This document shows, one piece after another, positions 7,601-13,167 of a stretch of 14,958 bases of DNA (the stretch's first letter is position 1; every line of letters begins with the position of its first letter). The stretch is from Verrucomicrobiota bacterium (GTDB taxonomy: Bacteria > Verrucomicrobiota > Verrucomicrobiia > Chthoniobacterales > UBA10450). The stretch spans positions 1 to 14,958 of the forward strand of contig QHON01000038.1 in assembly GCA_003218815.1 (NCBI GenBank), in the 5' to 3' direction. The position numbers were made by a program, and so were the translations under genes. The notes beneath the pieces are model-generated. The model saw nothing but the letters and a program-made list of their open reading frames with translations. It was not told the DNA's origin and did not search any database.

Positions 7601-8066
7601 CTGGGCTTTTGGATCAAGCTTGTCTCTTTATAGCGTCATTGGTCTGTTTCTTCTGCTCGGTATCGTAAAGAAGAACGGAATCCTTGTGGTCGATTTTGCG
7701 CTGAAACGAATCGACGAGGGGTTGAGTCTGCGAGAGGCAATTCACGAAGCCAGCCTGGAGCGCTTTCGGCCCATCATGATGACCACGCTCGCTGCCCTGA
7801 TGGGCGCGGTGCCGCTTGCGCTCGGGTTTGGCCACGACGCCTCGGCGCGCCGTCCGCTTGGTCTTGTCATTGTCGGCGGCCTGATTTTCTCACAAATGAT
7901 TACGCTTTTTGTGACGCCGGTCATTTATCTCTGGCTCGAATGGTTCCAAGAGCACGTTCTTGATAAAGTGCCGTTCCTGCGCAGCGCTCATATGCATCAT
8001 GAGGGTGAGCCTAAGCCGACCGGTGACGGCGAAGTCCGCGAGCCGATGCCCGCCGGCGTCGCATGA
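4659..8066 (+). CDS. RND multidrug efflux pump, inner-membrane subunit (HAE1 family, MdtB/MdtC/AcrB type)
   Basis: This 1135-residue proton-driven exporter would form a trimer in the inner membrane. SGPFIRRPVMTVLL (54-67) is the conserved start of TM1. Two large periplasmic loops follow TM1 and TM7, including PNDQAIYLLGLLSD and FDRSQSIVDSVHDVQ. The proton relay looks complete: two adjacent aspartates at 457-458 in AIGFLVDDAIVFLENVVRR, and lysine about 1005 in GIVKKNGILVVDFALKR. Both RND halves are present, so it is full length. An unusual hydrophilic stretch of about 53 residues precedes the normal N terminus, and a polar tail of about 25 residues ends the protein. The ATG at 4659 is the only reasonable start that keeps the FIRRP motif; the next in-frame start (GTG-ATG) would cut into TM1. 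It lacks a clear Shine-Dalgarno. The gene lies 17 nt after the adaptor gene. Confidence 0.95.
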   Translation: MAGEEQHDGAGKHEDNSPHTARDGQQGTRPARVGASPKDNAGAKLIQVSGSGLSGPFIRRPVMTVLLTLSVIVAGIATYGKLAVNDLPAVDYPVIQVTCAYPGANPTTMANNIATPLEKQFLQIPGLDIITSASTQGNTSFTLQFVLSKSIVDAATDVQAAIQRATGKLPLDLPSPPTFTKTNPNDQAIYLLGLLSDTLTDGDLYKYASTAVAQRIAILPGVSQVNIYGVQGAIRIKADPAGLASRGLTMDDLAGAIKAGTVYSGAGQFDGVHRTFVLLPNGQIDQADGYRNLIVARNRDGSPVYLRDVADVYQSVQDERISRTFWMRGFNPPGSVVVLAVSRQAGANAVEVANSVKALFPEIRASLPGSITLVPVFDRSQSIVDSVHDVQFTLMIAFVLVVLVIYIFLGRATDTLIPAVALPLSLLLTVAVMFTLNYSINNLTLMALTLAIGFLVDDAIVFLENVVRRAEHGESILKAAFNSAGEISVTIMSMTLSLAAVFIPLVFLPGLLGRIFREFSVTIIVAILASGLISLTLTPLMCARILGERKAGHKRARMEKWTSDFIQRVIAGYGKALDKFLDRAWLTVPILLGCILGLWFFFTHLPFTLLPPGDSGFIRGVFIAQEGSSPAQMHAYQQQVNQKLKDDPNIGQFFTLAGFAARTSSSQGLIFCFLKPRSQRLPIDQCIPQLQKSISSIPGITAVLQPNPVLQINVGATSQTQGQYAYTLSGIVPDDVYAAANQLMTKLKDFKGFASVRSDYYNSTPNLTVDIDRERAATYGVSTSAVQSLLRTAYSQNYVYLIKQPEDQYQVILEVKDKERAQPADLNDLYVRSNTGGSFSATGVGGGTITTTTGTAANLVPLRAVTSTKQIVGPQAVNHFNQFTSVTINFNLLPNVAIGDATKFIEDSFAQVHQQIPSVQATFQGEALVFRQLFKSLPLLLLSAIFVMYVILGILYESYVHPITVLFPAIVPAVVGGLFTLWAFGSSLSLYSVIGLFLLLGIVKKNGILVVDFALKRIDEGLSLREAIHEASLERFRPIMMTTLAALMGAVPLALGFGHDASARRPLGLVIVGGLIFSQMITLFVTPVIYLWLEWFQEHVLDKVPFLRSAHMHHEGEPKPTGDGEVREPMPAGVA

Positions 8067-8085
8067 TCTTACGAAGTAGATCGAG

Positions 8086-9078
8086 ATGCGTGCGATGGTT
8101 CTCGAAAAACCTCGGCAGCGGCTCATGCTGCTCGATGTGGCCAAGCCGAAGCCCGACGCGGGACAACTGCTCGTTCGTCTAAGTGCGTGCGCGGTTTGCC
8201 GCACCGATCTTCACATCGTCGATGGCGAATTGCCGGATCCGAAGCTGCCGTTGATTCCCGGCCATCAAATCGTCGGGCATATCGAACAAGTCGGAACAGG
8301 TGTCGAAAAATTTTCAATCGGCAATCGCGTCGGGATTCCGTGGCTCGGCTGGACCGACGGCAAATGCGCTTACTGTCGATCCAACCGCGAAAATCTTTGC
8401 GACCGTGCGCGCTTTACCGGCTATACCATCGACGGCGGTTATGGCGAGTTCGTTGTCGCGGACGCGCGATTTTGTTTTCATTTGCCCGAGCAGTACGACG
8501 ATGTCGATATTGCGCCGCTGCTCTGCGCCGGCATGCTTGGCTATCGTTCGTATCGAAAGACTGGCGACGCGCGCCGGCTTGGCATTTATGGATTTGGGAA
8601 TGCCGCGCATTTAATCGCGCAGATTGCGATTTACCAGGGGCGCGAAATCTTTGCATTCACGCGACCGGGTGACAAAGCTGGTCAGGAATCGGCGAGAAAA
8701 TTAGGCACAACATGGGCCGGTGGTTCCGATGAAATGCCGCCGGAAAAACTTGACGCCGCGATCGTCTTCGCGCCCGTCGGAGAACTTGTGCCGCTGGCGC
8801 TGCGCGCGCTGGCTAAAGGTGGCATTGTTGTTTGTGGCGGGATTCACATGAGCGACATCCCTTCATTTCCGTATGCCGATCTTTGGGGTGAACGCACGAT
8901 TTGTTCGGTTGCGAACTTGACCCGGCGCGACGGTGAAGAATTTCTTGAAATTGCGCCGCGCGTCCCGGTGCGAACGGAGACTGAAATTTTTCCGCTTGAA
9001 GAAGCCAATACTGCGTTAGATAGATTTCGTGCCGGCAAGCTCAAGGGGACCGCGGTGCTGATGATGTCAGCAGGGTAA
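8086..9078 (+). CDS. Zinc-dependent alcohol dehydrogenase family protein
   Basis: This 330-residue cytoplasmic medium-chain dehydrogenase probably interconverts alcohols and aldehydes with NAD(P). Catalytic zinc ligands are visible: Cys38 in CAVCRTDLH, His60 in PGHQIVGHIEQVG and Cys147 in LLCAGMLGYRSY. The structural zinc loop GWTDGKCAYCRSNRENLC has Cys94, Cys97 and Cys105, but Asp91 replaces the usual first cysteine. The Rossmann nucleotide-binding loop is LGIYGFGNAAHL (165-176). GHQ instead of GHE is, as I recall, common in this subgroup. The gene starts 19 nt after the pump gene and probably belongs to the same transcript, which suggests a role linked to the exported compound or to aldehyde stress. 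That link is inference; the substrate is unknown. No strong Shine-Dalgarno is seen. Confidence 0.88.
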   Translation: MRAMVLEKPRQRLMLLDVAKPKPDAGQLLVRLSACAVCRTDLHIVDGELPDPKLPLIPGHQIVGHIEQVGTGVEKFSIGNRVGIPWLGWTDGKCAYCRSNRENLCDRARFTGYTIDGGYGEFVVADARFCFHLPEQYDDVDIAPLLCAGMLGYRSYRKTGDARRLGIYGFGNAAHLIAQIAIYQGREIFAFTRPGDKAGQESARKLGTTWAGGSDEMPPEKLDAAIVFAPVGELVPLALRALAKGGIVVCGGIHMSDIPSFPYADLWGERTICSVANLTRRDGEEFLEIAPRVPVRTETEIFPLEEANTALDRFRAGKLKGTAVLMMSAG

Positions 9079-9145
9079 TCCGGGTTATTTGCAGCCAAAA
9101 GCTGTGGGGCGAGACTCTATCTAGCCAATGACGCAGTTTAGTATC

Positions 9146-10315
9146 TTACCCCACTGCGCGTTTCGCAGCGGGAGCGCCAATCGGTTTTACAAAATTGCCA
9201 GCGAGCCGTTTCTCGTCATCCGGCGCTGCGCCAGCGGCATTAGCAAGCGCTTCTTCCTCCGCGGAGAGGAATGGCTTGAACCGATTTTTGTCGATGGCCT
9301 TCATGAAGGCTTCGTGCGCGGAGACAATGCCTTTTTCGAGCAACGCCCAGATCGTGTCGTCCATAAACTGCATTCCCTGTGCCTTGCCGGAAACGATGAC
9401 GTCTTGGAGTTTTTGCGTTGCGCCTTCGCGAATGATGGCCGCGACCGCTGCATTTGCGATTAGAATCTCGTTTACAGCGATTCGGCCAGGCCGGTCCGCT
9501 CTTTTTAAAAGCAGTTGTGCAACGACGCCGCGAAGCGAGTTGGCAAGCATGGCGCGAGCCTGCGGTTGTCGTTCAGCTGGAAAAACGTCTACCATACGAT
9601 CAACCGTCTTTCGGGCGTTGTTCGTGTGCAGCGTGCCGAATACGAGAAGACCCGTTTCGGCTGCGGTGAGCGCGAGCGAAACTGTCTCGAGGTCCCGCAT
9701 CTCTCCCACAAGCACAATATCTGTATCCTCTCGCAGCGCCGCCTTAAGCGCGGCGGGAAACGAACTCGAATCGCCCGGCACTTCTCGTTGCGTGATCGTG
9801 CTTTGCTTGTTGTCGTGCACGAATTCGATCGGTTCCTCGATTGTTACGACGTGCTTCGAAAAGTTTTGATTGATATAATCAACTAGCGCCGCCTGCGTAG
9901 TCGTTTTGCCCGAGCCAGTTGGGCCGGTAACAAGGACGAGGCCGCCGCGCAAGTGCGCGAATTGTTTCACAACCACGGGAATCCCCAACTCCTCCAGCGT
10001 GGCAATCTTCGTGGGGATCAGACGAAAAACCGCGCCATAACCATTCGACTGCTTGAAATAGTTACTCCGAAAGCGAGAGGCCCCATCCATCTCGTAGGCA
10101 AAATCGAGATCGCCGCGCCCTTCAAAGATCTCCCAATTGTGCGGGCCGCAAATTTCACTCATCATCTGAATAGCTTCCTCGCGTGTCACCTGCTCCGCAC
10201 GGATGGGCATTATGTCACCATGCATCCGCATCTTTGGGGGTTCTCCTTCACCGATGTGCAGGTCGGACCCCCCGTGCTTAACAATCACGCTGAGAAATTG
10301 ATCGAGGTAAGCCAT
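9146..10315 (-). CDS. pilT: Type IV pilus retraction ATPase, PilT family (downstream copy)
   Basis: PilT-type hexameric ATPases drive disassembly and retraction of type IV pili at the cytoplasmic face, giving twitching motility. The protein has 389 residues. An N-terminal PAS-like domain contains GGSDLHIGEGEPPKMRMHG. Walker A is GPTGSGKTTT (131-140), followed by TIEEPIEFVHDN (Asp box), QREV, Walker B VLVGEMRDLET (201-211) and the His box TLHTNNA (228-234). The C-terminal retraction-type motif reads AAIIREGATQKLQDVIVSGK with GMQFMDDTI, resembling PilT rather than PilU. A tail of about 40 Ala/Lys-rich residues extends past the normal end. It is 36 nt downstream of a second PilT gene, and the spacer before its ATG is pyrimidine-rich with no Shine-Dalgarno. 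Confidence 0.93.
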   Translation of the reverse strand: MAYLDQFLSVIVKHGGSDLHIGEGEPPKMRMHGDIMPIRAEQVTREEAIQMMSEICGPHNWEIFEGRGDLDFAYEMDGASRFRSNYFKQSNGYGAVFRLIPTKIATLEELGIPVVVKQFAHLRGGLVLVTGPTGSGKTTTQAALVDYINQNFSKHVVTIEEPIEFVHDNKQSTITQREVPGDSSSFPAALKAALREDTDIVLVGEMRDLETVSLALTAAETGLLVFGTLHTNNARKTVDRMVDVFPAERQPQARAMLANSLRGVVAQLLLKRADRPGRIAVNEILIANAAVAAIIREGATQKLQDVIVSGKAQGMQFMDDTIWALLEKGIVSAHEAFMKAIDKNRFKPFLSAEEEALANAAGAAPDDEKRLAGNFVKPIGAPAAKRAVG

Positions 10316-10318
10316 GTT

Positions 10319-10351
10319 AGAGGTCAGAAGTAAGAAGGAAGAGGTCAGCGG
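10319..10351. repeat. Short degenerate repeat between the two pilT genes
   Basis: AGAGGTCAG occurs twice, at 10319-10327 and 10340-10348, separated by a purine-rich AAGTAAGAAGGA stretch, with a further GGTCA at 10350-10354. On the minus strand this makes a pyrimidine-rich leader just before the downstream pilT ATG, with no Shine-Dalgarno. It looks like the remnant of an intergenic simple repeat; any function is unknown. Confidence 0.5.
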
Positions 10352-11455
10352 TCACATTTTGAGGTGCTGGCGCATCGTCTGTTTTTGGTCGGCACGCGCG
10401 TAGGCTTCTTCTGAGCTAATCAGACCGCGATCATAAAGATCGATCAGCGTATCGTCCATCAAACACATGCCTTGTTTCTTGCCGGTCTGGATAATGCCGG
10501 GCAACATGTATGTTTTTGCTTCACGGATAACGTGGGCCACAGCCGGCGTGTTGGTAAGAATTTCCAGCGCTAGCACGCGACCAGTGCCGTCTGCTTTCGG
10601 CACCAGCTGGTGACTGATGACCCCGCGCAATGATTCGCTCACCATCACCCGAATTTGTTCCTGTTGATCAGGTGGGAACACATCGAGTAATCGATCAAGA
10701 GTGCGCGAAGCATTGCCGGTGTGCAGTGTTGCCAGAACAAGATGCCCCGTCTCGGATGCGGTGATGGCGAGCGAAATCGTTTCCAAGTCGCGCATCTCGC
10801 CAACCATGATCACGTCAGGATCTTCCCGAAGCGACGCTCGCAGCGCCGCAGCGAACGACTCGGTATGCGTGAACACTTCGCGTTGAGACACCTGGCAGTT
10901 TTTCGACCTGAGGATGTATTCGATCGGATCCTCGAGCGTGATGATGTGGTCGCGCCGTTCCATGTTTATTTGCTCGACCATGGCCGCGAGCGTCGTCGAT
11001 TTACCCGTACCCACCGAGCCCGTCGCCAAAATCAATCCGTTTTGATAACGGGTGAGTAATTTGAGATGCTCTGGCAACCCGAGTTCATCCATCGTCCGGA
11101 TATGCGTGTTAATCACGCGGAAAACAATTTCGACGCCGAGTCGCTGGCGCACTACACTAGTGCGGTAACGGGCGAACTCGTTCGTATACGCAAAATCGGA
11201 ATCACCGCGTGTCTTGAGTTCCTCTTTATACACATCAGGAACAAAGGTTTCAGCCAGGAGCGCCGTGTCCTCTGGGCCGAGCCGCGGTGCGTCGGGCCAC
11301 ATCGGCTGTAAGGTTCCATGCACGCGCCAGATCGGCTGTGCGTTCACGGCGAGATGAACATCGGAGGCGCCCGCTTTTTGGCCGATTTCGAGATACTCAT
11401 CGACGTGGCCGAGCGGATGCGATCTGACTGGAATCTCCGGAACCTTTGCAATCAT
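10352..11455 (-). CDS. Type IV pilus retraction ATPase, PilT family (upstream copy, unusual Walker A)
   Basis: This is a second PilT-like ATPase, 367 residues, clearly diverged from its downstream neighbour. An N-terminal domain with GASDVHLAVNAQPIWRVHG is followed by Walker A GSVGTGKST (146-154), where Ser-Val replaces the usual Pro-Thr after the first Gly. Then come TLEDPIEYI (Asp box), QREVFTH, Walker B IMVGEMRDLET (216-226), the His box TLHTGNA (243-249) and the retraction motif AVAHVIREAKTYMLPGIIQT with GMCLMDDTL. The residues that hold phosphate (GKST) are intact, so activity is likely. The ATG at 11455 gives a normal N terminus; no Shine-Dalgarno is visible. The two genes probably form an operon, with this one first. 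Which copy is the main retraction motor cannot be told from sequence alone. Confidence 0.92.
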   Translation of the reverse strand: MIAKVPEIPVRSHPLGHVDEYLEIGQKAGASDVHLAVNAQPIWRVHGTLQPMWPDAPRLGPEDTALLAETFVPDVYKEELKTRGDSDFAYTNEFARYRTSVVRQRLGVEIVFRVINTHIRTMDELGLPEHLKLLTRYQNGLILATGSVGTGKSTTLAAMVEQINMERRDHIITLEDPIEYILRSKNCQVSQREVFTHTESFAAALRASLREDPDVIMVGEMRDLETISLAITASETGHLVLATLHTGNASRTLDRLLDVFPPDQQEQIRVMVSESLRGVISHQLVPKADGTGRVLALEILTNTPAVAHVIREAKTYMLPGIIQTGKKQGMCLMDDTLIDLYDRGLISSEEAYARADQKQTMRQHLKM

Positions 11456-11472
11456 TGCGTGCTGTCGAGATG

Positions 11473-11517
11473 ATTATGCCAATGGATGCTAAAACAAACT
11501 ATTAGAAGCAGTTTTAG
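11473..11517 (-). promoter_or_regulatory. AT-rich inverted repeat and possible -10 box upstream of the pilT pair
   Basis: CTAAAAC (11489-11495) and GTTTTAG (11511-11517) form a perfect 7-bp inverted repeat with a 15-nt spacer. A nested alternative pairs AAACT (11496-11500) with AGTTT (11510-11514). On the minus strand CATAAT (11478-11473) resembles a -10 box about 20 nt before the pilT start, but no good -35 box is seen. The rest of the 11456-11577 spacer shows no clear terminator for the upstream three-gene cluster. Confidence 0.3.
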
Positions 11518-11577
11518 GATTCGATTCTCCATGCGGGGAAGCGAGGATCAAGGTAAATGGCGCCGGCAACGTTGCGT

Positions 11578-11976
11578 TTAAGGCCTTCTACCTTCTTGCT
11601 GACGGGACCGACCAGCATAATCTGTCAGTCGATTTTTGAGAAAATCGACAATCACAGGTCGAAGCAAGCTTGCCGCGATTTTCGATGCACCGAGGACGAA
11701 TCCAGCTTCGAGAAATTTCCTCTGGCGTTTCCCGCCCCTTTTGGCAGTGACGTAGATCTTTTTCTTTCGCACCGGCAACAGGACAATCAGTGTGCCGACG
11801 GCGGCGGCGGCTGTAATCCAGGAAACTGTTTGTTCTCGAAACGATCTTCGGAGCTTTCGCGGAAAATCCAGTTCATACTGCAGACCACGCAAATCACGTG
11901 CCACACGCTCACGAGAATGGGCAATCTCTGCCGTCAGCTCACTGGTTGATCTGTTGCGTCCAGGTTTTTCAGCCAT
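11578..11976 (-). CDS. Small membrane protein, DUF3618-like
   Basis: This is a 132-residue basic protein of unknown function. Its N-terminal part, SELTAEIAHSRERVARDLRG (12-31), resembles the DUF3618 pattern of a short amphipathic helix with an R..L..T/R..V arrangement. A hydrophobic segment (about 52-69, VSWITAAAAVGTLIVLLP) could span the membrane, and a second moderately hydrophobic stretch lies at 91-114. The region between is very lysine/arginine-rich (RKKKIYVTAKRGGKRQRK). The open frame continues far upstream to 12513, but only in the shadow of the YqjE-like gene, so I take the ATG at 11976. This start lies inside the end of the YqjE-like gene, giving a 43-nt overlap typical of coupled membrane proteins. 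It is the last gene of the cluster. The family assignment is moderate. Confidence 0.7.
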   Translation of the reverse strand: MAEKPGRNRSTSELTAEIAHSRERVARDLRGLQYELDFPRKLRRSFREQTVSWITAAAAVGTLIVLLPVRKKKIYVTAKRGGKRQRKFLEAGFVLGASKIAASLLRPVIVDFLKNRLTDYAGRSRQQEGRRP

Positions 11977-12365
11977 TCGCGATCTTTCTTTATTTCGGAT
12001 ACTGTCGCGCGAAAGAGGGGCTTGGTCATTCGACTGCGCGCGACCAGAAGCAGGACCAGCGCAACGATAAAATGCGCTCCCGCAGCCATCAATGCGGTCC
12101 ATAACCACGAAATCCCCGCGAGGTGTGCCAGACCGACTACGGCGCTTGCGATCAGGAACACGTAACCAAACGCACAAAGAATGAGCGCCAAAACTAGATA
12201 ACTTGCGAGCACCAGTAGCTGCACAAACGCCGCTTTCGATTCCTCGGCGAGAAGGGCAAAGCGGCTTTCGAAAAAGTCCGCCAGCGCGCCCGTAAGCGCC
12301 AGCAGGTTTTGCAGCAAACCCGCATGTCCCGCAGGATTGCGGGACCGAGTGGTCTCGCTGATCAT
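11934..12365 (-). CDS. YqjE-like / phage holin superfamily (holin_3_6-type) membrane protein
   Basis: This is a 143-residue inner-membrane protein. An amphipathic N-terminal part (LLQNLLALTGALADFFESRFALLAEESK) is followed by two strong hydrophobic hairpin segments (about 48-82 and 86-109) and a charged C-terminal tail (EIKKDREWLKNLD). This layout matches the YqjE/putative actinobacterial holin-X family, which is common on chromosomes and not itself evidence of a prophage. Its function is unknown. The gene begins 15 nt after the YqjD-like gene and overlaps the DUF3618-like gene by 43 nt. The same trio style (YqjD, YqjE, small basic protein) exists in E. coli as yqjD-yqjE-yqjK, supporting the assignment. 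Confidence 0.8.
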   Translation of the reverse strand: MISETTRSRNPAGHAGLLQNLLALTGALADFFESRFALLAEESKAAFVQLLVLASYLVLALILCAFGYVFLIASAVVGLAHLAGISWLWTALMAAGAHFIVALVLLLVARSRMTKPLFRATVSEIKKDREWLKNLDATDQPVS

Positions 12366-12380
12366 TCGACCGCAGCGCGA

Positions 12381-12725
12381 TTAACGCCGGAAGATCAGGC
12401 CCAATATAAACCCGATTCCGAGCGCTGTGAACACCGCCTTCGTCGGGTTTTCGCGCACGTATTGCTCCGCGTCTTCCTGAAATGTGCGGACGCGATCCCT
12501 CGCATCGCCCCAAGCTTGTTCTGCTTTGCCTCGCGCATCTCCCCAGGCTTGTTCAGCTTTGCCGCGGTACTCTCCCGCCACAGCGCCGGCGGCTGATTTC
12601 AAATCGCCGGCTGCGGATCGCAAATCCTCGGCTGCCTTGCGTGCGTGGGTTTTACTGCTTTGCAATTTGTTTTGCGCGTCTGTCATACCAGACCCGGATT
12701 GTTCTGCTTTATTCTCTTCAGGCAT
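12381..12725 (-). CDS. YqjD/ElaB-like (DUF883) membrane-anchored protein
   Basis: This is a 114-residue protein with an Ala/Lys/Glu-rich coiled-coil body and one C-terminal transmembrane helix (about 97-112, AVFTALGIGFILGLIF) ending in Arg-Arg. The segment QYVRENPTKAVFTALGIGFILG is the DUF883 signature. In E. coli, YqjD and ElaB bind ribosomes through the N-terminal part and tether them to the inner membrane in stationary phase. The same role here is plausible but unproven. The body carries a perfect 11-residue tandem repeat (GKAEQAWGDAR at 55-65 and 66-76), annotated separately. The ATG at 12725 is supported by TGGAGA ending 6 nt upstream (12737-12732). It is the first gene of a three-gene membrane cluster and follows infA by 166 nt. 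Confidence 0.85.
   Translation of the reverse strand: MPEENKAEQSGSGMTDAQNKLQSSKTHARKAAEDLRSAAGDLKSAAGAVAGEYRGKAEQAWGDARGKAEQAWGDARDRVRTFQEDAEQYVRENPTKAVFTALGIGFILGLIFRR
12498..12563 (-). repeat. 33-bp tandem duplication inside the YqjD-like gene
   Basis: Two adjacent 33-bp units (12531-12563 and 12498-12530) each encode GKAEQAWGDAR. The units differ at five bases and every difference is synonymous, so the peptide copies are identical. This points to an older duplication kept under protein-level selection. An 11-residue period fits a coiled-coil or amphipathic helix. Confidence 0.85.
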
Positions 12726-12753
12726 TGCTAATCTCCAGTTAATTTTCTTCCTC

Positions 12754-12782
12754 AGTATCCGCGCGCTTCTGCCTTTCAGCAA
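12754..12782 (-). promoter_or_regulatory. Possible promoter for the YqjD-YqjE-DUF3618 cluster
   Basis: On the minus strand TTGCTG (12782-12777) and GATACT (12759-12754) are spaced by 17 nt, a fair sigma70-type match. It would start transcription about 20 nt before the Shine-Dalgarno of the YqjD-like gene. Elsewhere in the 12726-12891 spacer only a weak inverted repeat, ATTGGC/GCCAAT (12859-12864 and 12876-12881), is visible shortly after the infA stop, without a T-run. Confidence 0.3.
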
Positions 12783-12891
12783 ACGCGACGGCGAACAAAT
12801 GCTTTTCTACGTGAAAACGCAATTCGTATTGTGATCGCGCTTATGAAATTCCATTGCTATTGGCCTGCGAAGCTCGCCAATGCCTGCGACG

Positions 12892-13110
12892 TCATTGCTC
12901 GCGAAAAATGATTCGCGCCTTGGTCAAATCGTAGGGCGAGAGTTCCAATGAAACTTTATCTCCCGGCACGATCCGGATGAAATGCTTGCGCATCTTCCCG
13001 GAGATATGCGCAAGCACGTTGCGTTGTCCCGGAAGATCGACCCGAAACATCGTGCCCGGCAACACCTGTGTCACCGTGCCTTCGGTCACGATCTGTTCTT
13101 CCTTTGCCAC
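12892..13110 (-). CDS. infA: Translation initiation factor IF-1
   Basis: IF-1 occupies the A site of the 30S subunit during initiation. From the GTG at 13110 the protein has exactly 72 residues, the same as E. coli IF-1, and begins (M)AKEEQIVTEGTVTQVLPGTM. The OB-fold core MFRVDLPGQRNVLAHISGKM, then RKHFIRIVPGDKV and SPYDLTKARIIFR, is nearly invariant in the family. A TTG at 13158 would add 16 residues that no IF-1 needs, so GTG is chosen; a GTG start with a distant AGGAG (12 nt away) suggests modest translation. It follows the lipase maturation factor gene by 57 nt on the same strand and may be co-transcribed with it. This position, away from the usual ribosomal protein (spc) operon or other translation genes, is notable. 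Confidence 0.96.
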   Translation of the reverse strand: MAKEEQIVTEGTVTQVLPGTMFRVDLPGQRNVLAHISGKMRKHFIRIVPGDKVSLELSPYDLTKARIIFREQ

Positions 13111-13167
13111 CGGCCAAACATACTCCTGACCAGCGCCTTGCTCAACCAGCGCGGCCAATTCGCGATC

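Noticed and set aside
9079..9145. CAGC/GCTG hairpin as a terminator between the convergent dehydrogenase and pilT genes
   Set aside because: The stem is only 4 bp and no T-run follows, so it cannot be supported as a terminator.
9195..9869. Plus-strand 224-residue open frame opposite the downstream pilT
   Set aside because: It is antisense to the Walker A/B region of a clear PilT, rich in Ser/Ala/Arg and without recognisable motifs.
11512..11540. tRNA T-arm-like GATTCGATTC sequence
   Set aside because: The flanks do not form a T-stem, and no acceptor stem, anticodon arm or CCA end can be found around it.
11934..12365. Holin-like protein as evidence of a prophage
   Set aside because: No other phage genes occur nearby, and this family is widespread as chromosomal YqjE-like proteins next to YqjD-like genes.
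11977..12513. Upstream part of a 311-residue minus-strand open frame continuous with the DUF3618-like gene
   Set aside because: It lies in another frame over the YqjE-like gene and the end of the YqjD-like gene, both with clear membrane-protein character. Its composition (Arg, Gly, Ser, Cys-rich) is that of a shadow frame.
12859..12881. Inverted repeat ATTGGC/GCCAAT after the infA stop as a terminator
   Set aside because: The stem is only 6 bp with an 11-nt loop and no T-run on either strand.
13111..13158. TTG start giving IF-1 a 16-residue N-terminal extension
   Set aside because: The GTG at 13110 gives the exact 72-residue family length; the extension has no counterpart in IF-1.
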